A stretch of DNA of 64,000 nucleotides from CAMYMQ01 sp963730305 (GTDB taxonomy: Bacteria; Pseudomonadota; Alphaproteobacteria; Bin65), in the NCBI GenBank assembly GCA_963730305.1, contig CAVSRB010000001.1, forward strand, positions 310,001-374,000, read 5' to 3'. A program made the translations under genes and the position numbers. Positions within the stretch are counted from its first letter, which is position 1. Every line of letters starts with the position of its first letter. The notes beneath the pieces were generated by a model. It had not been told where the DNA came from. It did not search any database and was given only the letters and a program-made list of their open reading frames with translations. Of the stretch, positions 1 through 10,084 are shown in pieces.

Positions 1-614
1 ATGCCGCGGGCGTGGGCGATCTCGGTGACGCGCCTGGCCGGGACGACGGTGCCGAGCACGTTCGAGCAATGGGTGATCGAGACCAGCTTGGTCCGGTCGG
101 TCAGCAGCGCCTCGAAGGCGTCGAGGTCGAGCGCGCCGGCGTCGGTGATCGGCGCGACCTTGAGGACGATGCCGGTGCGTTCGCGCAGGAGCTGCCACGG
201 CACGATGTTGGCGTGGTGCTCCATCGCCGAGACCACCACCTCGTCGCCTTCCCCGAGCATCGACCCGGCGTAGGCATTGGCCACCAGGTTGAGCGCCTCG
301 GTGACGTTGCGGGTGAAGACGATCTCCTCGCGGCTCGGCGCGTTGATGAAGGCGGCGACCGTGTCGCGCACGCCTTCGTAGGCCTCGGTCGCCACGCCGC
401 TCAGGTAGTGGGCGCCGCGATGGACGTTGGCGTAGTCGTGCTCGTAGAAGCGCGACACCGCGTCGATCACCTGGCGCGGCTTCTGGGCGCTGGCGCCGCT
501 GTCGAGGAAGACCAGCGGCTTGCCGTAGACCTGGCGGGACAGGATCGGGAACTCGGCGCGCACGGCCTCCACGTCGAGCGTGTCACGGTCGAGATCGAGG
601 GCGGCTTCGCTCAT
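1..614 (-). CDS. sufS: Cysteine desulfurase SufS, N-terminal part (runs off the window)
   Basis: PLP-dependent cysteine desulfurase that supplies sulfur to the SufBCD scaffold for Fe-S cluster assembly in the cytoplasm. Only about the first 204 residues are present. They begin MSEAALDLDRDTLDVEAVRAEF and include LDSGASAQKP, YEHDYANVHRGAHYLS and the aminotransferase class V core (FTRNVTEALNLVAN, EHHANIVPWQ). The PLP lysine and the catalytic cysteine lie beyond the window. The start is ATG at 614, overlapping the sufD stop in an ATGA (611-614), so the two genes are translationally coupled. It is the last gene visible in the suf operon. Confidence 0.95.
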   Translation of the reverse strand, partial: MSEAALDLDRDTLDVEAVRAEFPILSRQVYGKPLVFLDSGASAQKPRQVIDAVSRFYEHDYANVHRGAHYLSGVATEAYEGVRDTVAAFINAPSREEIVFTRNVTEALNLVANAYAGSMLGEGDEVVVSAMEHHANIVPWQLLRERTGIVLKVAPITDAGALDLDAFEALLTDRTKLVSITHCSNVLGTVVPARRVTEIAHARG

Positions 615-1969
615 CGCGCGCCTCCGGTCCCGCCCGCTTCGTTTCCCCGGGCCATCCAGCGGGCCACGTTCTGCTCCAGCGGCATGCGCATGCCGGCGAG
701 CGCGATGCCGTCGATGACCTCGTTGAGGAAGGCCTCGACCAGCAGGCGCCGGGCCTGGGCCTCGGGCACGCCGCGCGAGCGCAGGTAGAACATGGCGTCG
801 TCGTCGAGCTCGCCGGCGGTGGCGCCGTGGCTGCATTTGACGTCGTCGGCGTAGATCACCAGCTCCGGCTTGGAATTGATCTGGGCCTTGTCGGACAGCA
901 AGAGCGCCCGGTTCATCTGGTGGCCGTCGATCTTCTGCGAATCCGGCCGGACCACGATCTTGCCCTGGAACACGCCCGACGCCTCGTCGTCCAACACGCC
1001 CTTGTAGAGCTCGTGGCTGTTGGTCTCGGGCGCGGCGTGGTCGATCACCGTGGTGTTGTCGCAATGCTGGCGGCCGCGCATCAGGTAGGCGCCGTGCAGG
1101 CGGCAGTGCGCGCCGGGCTCGGCCAGGGTCACCCGGATCTCGTTGCGCGACAGCAGCCCGCCCACGGCGAAGACGAAGCTGTCGAACATGGCGCCGCGGC
1201 CGACGTGAGCGTTGGTCGCGGCGATGTGGAACGCCTCGCGCGCTTCGTCCTGGACCTTGCAGTGGCGCACGATCGAGCCGTCGCCGGCGACGATCTCGGT
1301 GACCACGTTGGCGAAATAGGCTCCCAGGCACAGGCCGACGTGATGCTCGATCACGGTCGCCCGGCTGTCCGCGCCGGCGACGATCAGGTTGCGCGGGTGA
1401 TAGAGCGGCGGGGTCGACCCGCCGGTGCCGACCGACAGGATCTCGACCGGCTGCTCCAGCACGACGCCGTCGGCGAGGTGCAGGACGAAACCGTCGGCCA
1501 TGAAGGCGGTGTTGAGCGCCGTCAGCGGCTGGTCGGCCAGCGGGCTCTCGCTGCCGAGCGCGTCGCGCAGCAGCTCGGGCCGCTCCGCCGCCGCCTCGGC
1601 GAAGCCCATCAGGGTCGCGCCGTCGGGCAGACCGGCCACGGTCGACAGGTCGCGGCGCAGCCGGCCGTTGACCAGGACCAGGCGGCAGGACGAGTCGCGG
1701 CCGAACACCAGCGCCGGGAGCTGCCCGGCGTCGAGCGCGGCGTCCGGCGCGTGCCAGTCGAATTCGGCGCGGGTCAGCGGCGCGAGGCTGGTGTAGCGCC
1801 AGTCCTCGACCTTGTGGGTCGGGAAGCCGCGCTGCCGGAACGCCGCGGCGCCGTCGTCGCGCAGGCCGGCGAGCCAGTCGGTGGCCGCGCCGGGCAGGTC
1901 CGGCTTCAACGCGTCGTAGGGCTTGAGGAAGGCCCGGCTGGCGTCGTCGGGGATGGTCTGGACGGTCAT
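611..1969 (-). CDS. sufD: Fe-S cluster assembly protein SufD
   Basis: SufD (452 aa) is the partner of SufB in the SufBC2D scaffold complex. The C-terminal two thirds show the SufBD beta-helix core, with HCKVQDEAREAFHIA, FVFAVGGLLSRNEIRV, a GKIVVRPDSQKIDGHQMNRALLLS-type stretch and CSHGATAGELDDDAMFYLRSRG. The N-terminal part is the variable SufD cap (KVEDWRYTSL). The gene lies 13 bp after sufC and overlaps sufS by 4 bp. The reading frame is intact, unlike several neighbours. Length is normal for the family. Confidence 0.96.
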   Translation of the reverse strand: MTVQTIPDDASRAFLKPYDALKPDLPGAATDWLAGLRDDGAAAFRQRGFPTHKVEDWRYTSLAPLTRAEFDWHAPDAALDAGQLPALVFGRDSSCRLVLVNGRLRRDLSTVAGLPDGATLMGFAEAAAERPELLRDALGSESPLADQPLTALNTAFMADGFVLHLADGVVLEQPVEILSVGTGGSTPPLYHPRNLIVAGADSRATVIEHHVGLCLGAYFANVVTEIVAGDGSIVRHCKVQDEAREAFHIAATNAHVGRGAMFDSFVFAVGGLLSRNEIRVTLAEPGAHCRLHGAYLMRGRQHCDNTTVIDHAAPETNSHELYKGVLDDEASGVFQGKIVVRPDSQKIDGHQMNRALLLSDKAQINSKPELVIYADDVKCSHGATAGELDDDAMFYLRSRGVPEAQARRLLVEAFLNEVIDGIALAGMRMPLEQNVARWMARGNEAGGTGGAR

Positions 1970-1982
1970 GTCGCCCGCTCCG

Positions 1983-2747
<765 letters not shown>

Positions 2748-2772
2748 TGCTTGCTTTCACATCCTGCCGTAA

Positions 2773-2829
2773 GGGCCGTTTTCAAACCGGCCCGTCGTCG
2801 GTGCGGGCGGGTTGCAAACCCGCCCCTAC
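2773..2829. repeat. Two inverted repeats between sufB and sufC
   Basis: The first hairpin is GGGCCG-N9-CGGCCC (2773-2793). The second is GGGCGGG-TTGCAAA-CCCGCCC (2805-2825), followed by CTAC. The second is the same repeat type as the one after the sigma factor gene at 28879 (there GGGGCGGG-TTTCAAA-CCCGCCCC). Inside the suf operon it could act as an mRNA processing, attenuation or stabilising hairpin. No T tract follows it in the minus-strand direction, so it is not a clear terminator. Confidence 0.7.
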
Positions 2830-2843
2830 GAACCTCTTGCTGC

Positions 2844-4295
<1,452 letters not shown>

Positions 4296-4308
4296 ATCGG
4301 GTCTCTCC

Positions 4309-4777
4309 CTAACCCTGAAGCGCCGAGGCCGACCGCGGGCGCGGCGCCTCCAGCGGAACGCCGAAGACCGTCGTCGGCGAGGCCATGTCGGCCAGCGAGA
4401 CGCCCTTGAGCGCGTCGTGGATCGCGCCGTTGACCCGGTCCCAGTTGCCGCGGACGGGGCACAGCCGCTCGACGTCGCAGTCGCCTTCGGCGCCGTCGAC
4501 GCACGCGGTCAGCGACACCGGCCCTTCCAGCGCGTCGATGATCTCGAGCATCGAGATCACGTCGGGCGCGCGGGCGAGCGTGTAACCGCCGTTGACGCCA
4601 CGGTGCGAGGCCAGCACGCCGCCCCGGGTCAGCTCCTTCAGGAGCTTGGCCACGGTCGGCTGCGGTACGTTCGAAGTCCTGCGACAGCTGCGGCGCGGTG
4701 ACGAGCTTGTCCGGCTCGCGCGCCATCTGGGTCAGCACGACCACCGCGTAGTCGGTCAGCCGGTTCAGCTTGAGCAT
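4309..4777 (-). CDS. Rrf2-family Fe-S regulator of the suf operon, frameshifted near 4670-4678
   Basis: Winged-helix regulator of SUF/IscR type. The first frame reads MLKLNRLTDYAVVVLTQMAR up to LSQD. After a net +1 shift the conserved frame continues VPQPTVAKLLKELTRGGVL, ASHRGVNGGYTLAR and then CVDGAEGDCDVERLC. That cysteine pattern (C-x7-C-x5-C) is the Fe-S ligand type of IscR/SUF-regulator proteins, so the product probably senses cluster status and represses suf. Removing one base gives 155 aa, normal for the family. It is the first gene of the suf operon. The break may be a sequence error, since the rest is well conserved. Confidence 0.85.
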
Positions 4778-4876
4778 GATTCGATCCCATCGTTTCCGGG
4801 CGATTCCCAAACAGGACCGCGCCGGTACGGTTTAACTAGCGAAATCGACGGGGAAATCAAAACTCAAACGGTACTG

Positions 4877-4890
4877 ATTTGGCGCCAAAT
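4877..4890. promoter_or_regulatory. Perfect palindrome upstream of the suf operon
   Basis: ATTTGGCGCCAAAT is a perfect 14-bp palindrome about 100 bp upstream of the Rrf2 start, in the only non-coding stretch ahead of the operon (4778-4934). This is the natural location for an operator. It does not match the IscR type 1 or type 2 consensus closely enough to assign a regulator. Confidence 0.5.
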
Positions 4891-4934
4891 GACGCAGGCC
4901 GGGCCTGGCCGGCCGTGGCGCGGCGCCTCGACCG

Positions 4935-5807
4935 CTACATGTTGACCTTGATGATGACGAACCAGCGCTTGACGTAAGGGTCGATCCGGCGCGGCTGGTG
5001 CGCGTAGACGTAACCGTTCTCGTCGGTCAGCAGGGTGCGCTTGCGCACCGAGTTGGTCAGGTTGCCGCCGATCACCTCGACATGGCGGAAGCCGCGCTTG
5101 ACCACGACGTCGCAATGGGCGGCGTAGCGCCGGTTGATGTGGTCGTAGTCGATGCCCGAGGTCAGCGAATTGCACACCATGTCACCGGGCCGGGGGGCAT
5201 ATTCGTTCAGCCGGTAGCCGACGATGGGGGCGTTGAGCAGCCCCTTCTTGCGGTTCTCGATCGCCCGGGCGATGTAGGTGGTGTGGGTGCCCGAATAGGG
5301 AAAGCGCTTCCGCGCGCCGGCATCCTTCATCACGTAGGAGATGAACGCGCCCGACCAGCCGATCCGGCGGGTGTCGCGCACGTTCCGGTGCAGTGCCGTC
5401 TTCCAGTAATACTGCACCCGCTCGCGGTAGCCCGGCTCGTATTCGAGATGGGCCCGGCCGAGGCTCGGCAGCCGGTAGCGCCACTGGGCGCCGCCAAAGA
5501 AACGCCATTCGCGCGAGACCACGGCGACCAGCCGGGTGCGCACGTCGGATCCGCGCCCGTTGGGGTCCGGCTTCTCGGTCGGCACGCTCTTGACCGCGGC
5601 CGTGGACGGCTCGTCCCGATTCATGCCCGGCAGCAGGGCCAGCAGGCGCCTGGCCAGGCCCTTCGATTTCTGTGCGGCCGGCTTGGGGGCCGCCGCGCGC
5701 GGCGGGTCCATGTCGCGATAGGCGCAGCCGCTGACGGCGAAGCCCGCCAGCAAGATCAGCGAAACCACGGCCGCAACCCGGCGCGCCGGCGTCCTACCCT
5801 GCCCCAT
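4935..5807 (-). CDS. DUF2272-type lipoprotein
   Basis: A 290-aa protein with an N-terminal signal and lipobox (AGFAVSGC), then a Pro/Ala/Lys-rich linker of about 60 residues. The globular domain (from about residue 90) has the DUF2272 hallmarks: IGWSGAFISYVMKDAGA, FPYSGTHTTYI, PRPGDMVC and CDVVVKRGFRHVEVIGGN. The ordered Cys/His residues resemble NlpC/P60- or CHAP-like cysteine hydrolases, so a cell-wall role is possible but unproven. It lies between the second cysteine desulfurase gene and the suf operon on the same strand. It has no obvious link to Fe-S assembly. Confidence 0.8.
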   Translation of the reverse strand: MGQGRTPARRVAAVVSLILLAGFAVSGCAYRDMDPPRAAAPKPAAQKSKGLARRLLALLPGMNRDEPSTAAVKSVPTEKPDPNGRGSDVRTRLVAVVSREWRFFGGAQWRYRLPSLGRAHLEYEPGYRERVQYYWKTALHRNVRDTRRIGWSGAFISYVMKDAGARKRFPYSGTHTTYIARAIENRKKGLLNAPIVGYRLNEYAPRPGDMVCNSLTSGIDYDHINRRYAAHCDVVVKRGFRHVEVIGGNLTNSVRKRTLLTDENGYVYAHQPRRIDPYVKRWFVIIKVNM

Positions 5808-5986
5808 CGAGCCCCCTTGTCCCTTCGTCGAACGCGCCGGTCGTCGCCGACTGCAGATCAGTTGGTGGGTGTATTCCGTCTACGGATACGGCCGCAACCC
5901 GGATTTCGTTGCCCGCCGCGGGCCGGCCCCTTTGTCACACCGCCCGGCGGCGCCGGGTCGTCGCGCCGCGCCACGGCGCCGGGTCG

Positions 5987-7105
5987 TCACGCCGCGCGGC
6001 GGCGGGCGCAGACCTCGCCCAGAACGGCGACGAAGCGGTCGATGTCTGCGGGCTGGGTGGTCCAGCCCAGGCTGACCCGGATCGCCGAGCGCGCCGCCTC
6101 GGTGTCGACGCCCATCGCCGCCAGCACGTGGGAGACCGTCACCTTGCCCGACGAGCAGGCCGACCCGGCGCTGATCGCCACGCCGGCGAGGTCGAAGGCC
6201 ATCATCAGGGTGTCGGCGGCCATGCCGGGGACGCTGAGCATGCTGGTGTTGGGCAGGCGCGGCGCGGCGCCGCCGTGGACGACGATGTCGTTGGCCAGCG
6301 CCCGCGCCTCGCGTTCGAGCCGGTCGCGCAGCCCGGCCAGCGCCGCGGCGTGATCGAGGTCGCGCAGGGCGGCAGCGGCCGCCGCGCCGAAGCCGGCGAT
6401 GCCGGGCACGTTCTCGGTGCCCGAGCGCTGGCGCCGCTCCTGGCCGCCGCCGCGCCACAGCGGCTCGACCGTCACGGGCTCCTTGAGGATGAGCGCGCCG
6501 ACGCCCTGGGGACCGCCCAGCTTGTGCGCCGACAGGGTCAGCATGTCGACCGCGTCCCAGACGGGCTTCAGCGCGATCTTGCCCGCGGCCTGGACCGCGT
6601 CGGTATGCAGCCAGGCGTCGCGCCCGGCCAGGCGCTCGCGCACCGCGGCGATCGGCTGGATCACGCCGGTCTCGTTGTTGGCGGCCATCACCGAGACCAG
6701 CGCCGGCCCGCTCGCCTCGAGCGCCGCGTCGAGGGCGTCGAGGTCGATCACCCCGTCCGCGTCGACCGGCACCAGCGCGCCGTCGAAGGCGTTGTTCAGG
6801 ACGGCCGGATGTTCGGCCTCGGAGACGACCGCGGTCCGGCCGGGGCAGCCGCGCAGGACGATGGCGTCCGCCTCGGTGCCGCCGCTGGTGAAGAAGACCT
6901 GCGCCGGCTTGGCGCCGACCAGCGCGGCGACCTGCTCGCGGGCGTCCTCGACCAGGCGCCGGGCGGCACGGCCGAAGCCGTGGGTCGACGACGGGTTGCC
7001 GACGGTGTCGAGCGCCGCCGCGACCGCTTCCTTGGCCTCGGGGCGGACCGGGGTCGTCGCGTTGTGGTCGAGATAGACGGGCGGAGCGGTTTCGGCGCCG
7101 TTCAT
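5987..7105 (-). CDS. Cysteine desulfurase, IscS/NifS class
   Basis: PLP enzyme releasing sulfur from cysteine (372 aa). Visible are the N-terminal YLDHNATTPV, FTSGGTEADA, the cofactor region MAANNETGVIQP, the PLP-lysine motif LSAHKLGGPQGVGAL and the catalytic cysteine loop AGSACSSGKVTVSHVL. This is the class I (IscS/NifS) layout, distinct from the SufS at the window start. It sits between cysE and the suf operon on the same strand, linking cysteine synthesis and use. A short GC-rich direct repeat follows the gene (about 5945-5995). Confidence 0.94.
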   Translation of the reverse strand: MNGAETAPPVYLDHNATTPVRPEAKEAVAAALDTVGNPSSTHGFGRAARRLVEDAREQVAALVGAKPAQVFFTSGGTEADAIVLRGCPGRTAVVSEAEHPAVLNNAFDGALVPVDADGVIDLDALDAALEASGPALVSVMAANNETGVIQPIAAVRERLAGRDAWLHTDAVQAAGKIALKPVWDAVDMLTLSAHKLGGPQGVGALILKEPVTVEPLWRGGGQERRQRSGTENVPGIAGFGAAAAAALRDLDHAAALAGLRDRLEREARALANDIVVHGGAAPRLPNTSMLSVPGMAADTLMMAFDLAGVAISAGSACSSGKVTVSHVLAAMGVDTEAARSAIRVSLGWTTQPADIDRFVAVLGEVCARRRAA

Positions 7106-7148
7106 CGGGCTAACGAAGCATCGAGCCAGGCGGTCCGGGCCCGCGGCG

Positions 7149-7877
7149 CTAGGCGCAGTTCTGCCGGCGCGGCCGGGTCGGTGCCTCCTCCGCGTCCTTC
7201 TCGGACAGGCGGCTTTCCAGCTCGTCGATCCGTTCGGCCATGGTCGCGATCTGCGAGCGCATGGTCTCCAGCGCCGGCACCAGCGGGTCGGGGATGTCGC
7301 CCGGCGTGCCGTAGGCGACGAAGGCGTCGGCCTTGGACTTGTCCTTGGGCATCACCGCGCGGGCCGGGATGCCGGTCACCGTGACCCCCGGCGAGACGTC
7401 GCGGACGACGACCGCGTTGGCGCCCACGCGCGCGTTGCGGCCGACCGTGATCGGCCCGAGGATCTGCGCGCCGGCGCCGACGATGACGCCGTCGTCGAGG
7501 GTCGGGTGGCGCTTGACGTCGCGCTGCTTGTGGGAATCGATCGCCGGCGCGGTGCCGCCCAGGGTGACGCCGTGATAGAGGGTGACGTCGTCGCCGATCT
7601 CCGCGGTCTCGCCGACGACCACGCCCATGCCGTGGTCGATGAAGAAGCGGCGGCCGATCTTGGCGCCCGGATGGATCTCGATGCCGGTCCAGAACCGGCC
7701 CCACTGGGAGATCCAGCGGCCGAGCAGACGCATGTGGTGCCGCCACAGCCAGCTCGACAGGCGGTAGAACACCATCGCGTGGAAGCTGGGATAGTTGAGG
7801 ATCACCTCGAGGGGCGATCGGGCGGCCGGATCGCGCGCCATGATCCCCCGGATTTCCTCCCGCAGCCGTGTGAACAT
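7149..7877 (-). CDS. cysE: Serine O-acetyltransferase CysE
   Basis: Makes O-acetylserine, the acceptor for sulfide in cysteine synthesis. The left-handed beta-helix hexapeptide repeats and active-site region are clear: GIEIHPGAKIGRRFFIDHGMGVVVGET, LYHGVTLGG and RHPTLDDGVIVGAGA. The chosen start is MFTRLREEIRGIM with AAGGGAAA 6 bases upstream, giving 242 aa. An ATG 12 codons earlier is possible. The C-terminus carries a short predicted coiled coil (MAERIDELESRLSEKDAEE). It heads the minus-strand cysteine/Fe-S gene group. Confidence 0.95.
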   Translation of the reverse strand: MFTRLREEIRGIMARDPAARSPLEVILNYPSFHAMVFYRLSSWLWRHHMRLLGRWISQWGRFWTGIEIHPGAKIGRRFFIDHGMGVVVGETAEIGDDVTLYHGVTLGGTAPAIDSHKQRDVKRHPTLDDGVIVGAGAQILGPITVGRNARVGANAVVVRDVSPGVTVTGIPARAVMPKDKSKADAFVAYGTPGDIPDPLVPALETMRSQIATMAERIDELESRLSEKDAEEAPTRPRRQNCA

Positions 7878-8115
7878 GGCACGTTTCCCTTGATAATTGC
7901 CGCGTATCGCCACATATCAACGCGTGCTCCGGCCCTGACCGGTGCGGATCGAGCCGAGATCGATCTTACCAGCATGGCCACGAAGCATTAAATAATTAGG
8001 TACCGATTCCGTTCAAGGACGCGGCGGCGTCTGACCGAAGCACGCCGGCGAACCGTGGTCTTTACCGCGCCGCCTGACCTTGACGACAAGCCGTTATCTG
8101 CAGCGAGGAGCCCCG

Positions 8116-8787
8116 ATGCCCGAGACCATCTTCCCCGGCCCAGACGGCCGGCTCGAAGGCCGCTATCAGCATGGCAAGGGCCCCAACCCGCCGATCGCGC
8201 TGTTCCTGCACCCCCATCCGCAGCATGGCGGGACGATGAACAACAAGATCGTCTACCGCATGTTCCACATCTTCGCCCGGCGCGGCTTCTCGTGCCTGCG
8301 CTTCAACTTCCGCGGCGTCGGCCGCTCGCAGGGCGTCTACGACCGTGGCGAGGGCGAGTTGTCGGATGCGGCGGCGGCGCTCGACTGGCTGCAGACCCAC
8401 AACGAGAACGCGACCCAGTGCTGGATCGGCGGCTACTCCTTCGGCGCCTGGATCGGCATGCAGCTGTTGATGCGCCGGCCGGAGATCAACGGCTTCATCT
8501 CGATCGCCCCGCCGGCCAACATGTACGATTTCTCGTTCCTGGCGCCCTGCCCGTCGTCGGGCATCATCGTCCACGGCGACCGCGACGAGCTGGTGCCCGA
8601 GCCGTCGGTCAAGAAGCTGGTCGACAAGCTGTCGGCCCAGCGCGGCATCACCATCGACTACCGGCTGCTGCCCGGCGCGGACCATTTCTTCGAGGAGCAG
8701 ATCGACGACATGGTCGGCCATATCGAGGACTATGTCGACGAGGCCCTGGCCCAGCCGGTCAAGCGGGTGATCGGCGGCCGGCGGTAG
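8116..8787 (+). CDS. Alpha/beta hydrolase of the small KANL3/Tex30-like type
   Basis: A 223-aa cytoplasmic hydrolase-fold protein. Characteristic stretches are FLHPHPQHGGTMNNKIV, LRFNFRGVGRSQG, the nucleophile elbow GGYSFGAW, the acid region HGDRDELVPE and the histidine region LLPGADHFFE, so a complete Ser-Asp-His triad is present. The start at 8116 has a strong Shine-Dalgarno (GAGGAG). Divergent from cysE. In alphaproteobacteria this family is often found next to suf and cysteine desulfurase genes; its substrate is unknown. Confidence 0.88.
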   Translation: MPETIFPGPDGRLEGRYQHGKGPNPPIALFLHPHPQHGGTMNNKIVYRMFHIFARRGFSCLRFNFRGVGRSQGVYDRGEGELSDAAAALDWLQTHNENATQCWIGGYSFGAWIGMQLLMRRPEINGFISIAPPANMYDFSFLAPCPSSGIIVHGDRDELVPEPSVKKLVDKLSAQRGITIDYRLLPGADHFFEEQIDDMVGHIEDYVDEALAQPVKRVIGGRR

Positions 8788-8831
8788 GCGCGGCTTCCCT
8801 TCAAAGACCCAGCCCGCCTTCGACCGTCGCA

Positions 8832-8858
8832 CGATACGTTCGCTGCGCGGACGTATCG
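8832..8858. terminator. Hairpin between convergent hydrolase and anmK genes
   Basis: CGATACGT and ACGTATCG form a perfect 8-bp stem around an 11-base loop. It lies in the short gap between two convergent genes, where a bidirectional terminator is expected. There is no good T tract on either side, so it could also be a dispersed repeat. Confidence 0.5.
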
Positions 8859-8864
8859 AGGGAC

Positions 8865-9971
8865 CTAGTCCCGCCCCGCCCGCATCACCACCCCGCCCGG
8901 ACACGGCGCGTCCACGCCGGTCGTCGTCGGCAGGCTCAACGGCAGACCGTCGAGCGAGCGTACCGCCAGCCAGGCGAAGGCCTGGGCCTCGAGCGCATCG
9001 CCGTCCCACCCGACCGCCTCGACCGGATCGACCGGGGCCTCCAGAGCATCCGCCAGCGCGTCCATGATCGCGCCGTTGTGGCGGCCGCCCCCCGTCACCA
9101 GCCAGCGCGCGGCCGGCGACGGAAAATGCTCGGCCGCGCGGACGACCGCGCCGACCGAGACCGCCACCAGGGTCGCCGCCCCGTCGGCCGCCGACAGCGC
9201 TTCGACGGCGGACAGGTCGAAGCTGTTGCGGTCCAGGCTCTTGGGCGGCGGCGCGGCGAAATAGGGCACGGCCAGCATGGCCGCCACCGCACCCGCGTCG
9301 ACCCGCCCCGACCGCGCCAGCCGGCCGTCGGCGTCGTAGTCGGCGCCGGCGTGGCGCTGGACCCAGTCGTCGATCAGCGCGTTGCCCGGCCCGGTGTCGA
9401 AGGCCAGGATCGCCGCCGCGTCGGGCGGGTCGGCGCCGACGTCGAAGCCCGGGCCGATCCAGGTGACGTTGGCGACCCCGCCGATGTTGAGGACGGCCAG
9501 GGGCTTGTCGAGGCCGGCCGCAAGCGCGGCGTGGTAGAGCGGCGCGAAGGGCGCGCCCTGCCCGCCCCGCGCCACGTCGGTGGCGCGGAAGTCCGAGACC
9601 ACGTCGATGCCGGTCGCCGCGGCCAGCGCCGCGGCGTCGCCGATCTGGACCGTGCGCCCCGCGCCGGGGTCGTGGAACAGCGTGTGGCCGTGCATGCCGA
9701 TCACGTCGACCGTGCTCGCCGCGACACCTTCCTGCGCCAACAGGGCGTCGACGGCCTGGCGATGCGTCTCGGTGATCGCGGCGACCAGCTCGGCCGGCGC
9801 GGCCGTGTTGCCCAGCGCCGCCGCCAGGTCGCGGCGCAGCGCCGGCGGATAGGGCAAGGTCAGGCTGCCGCCGCGCTCGATCGCGGTGGCGCCGTCGGTT
9901 CGGATCAGCGCCGCGTCGACCCCGTCCATCGACGTGCCGCTCATCAGGCCGACGGCCGTGCGCAACCCCAT
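8865..9971 (-). CDS. anmK: Anhydro-N-acetylmuramic acid kinase AnmK
   Basis: Phosphorylates and opens 1,6-anhydro-MurNAc during peptidoglycan recycling. The ATP-binding motif GLMSGTSMDGVDAALI is at the N-terminus, followed by the family signatures HGHTLFHDP, QIGDAAALA, VVSDFRATDVARGGQGAPFAPLYH, LNIGGVANVTW, FDTGPGNALID and VTGGGRHNGAIM. The start is ATG at 9971, giving 368 aa; an upstream TTG is unlikely. Divergent from tyrS, a gene pair commonly conserved in alphaproteobacteria. Confidence 0.95.
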   Translation of the reverse strand: MGLRTAVGLMSGTSMDGVDAALIRTDGATAIERGGSLTLPYPPALRRDLAAALGNTAAPAELVAAITETHRQAVDALLAQEGVAASTVDVIGMHGHTLFHDPGAGRTVQIGDAAALAAATGIDVVSDFRATDVARGGQGAPFAPLYHAALAAGLDKPLAVLNIGGVANVTWIGPGFDVGADPPDAAAILAFDTGPGNALIDDWVQRHAGADYDADGRLARSGRVDAGAVAAMLAVPYFAAPPPKSLDRNSFDLSAVEALSAADGAATLVAVSVGAVVRAAEHFPSPAARWLVTGGGRHNGAIMDALADALEAPVDPVEAVGWDGDALEAQAFAWLAVRSLDGLPLSLPTTTGVDAPCPGGVVMRAGRD

Positions 9972-10084
9972 CCGCTGACATCCGTCCCCCAATGCCGCGA
10001 AGCCAACCCTTGGTCGGCCCGCGGCCGATGTGCTAAATGCCCGGACCTTCCTCCCACGGCTTCACGCGCGGCGGCACCCAGGCG

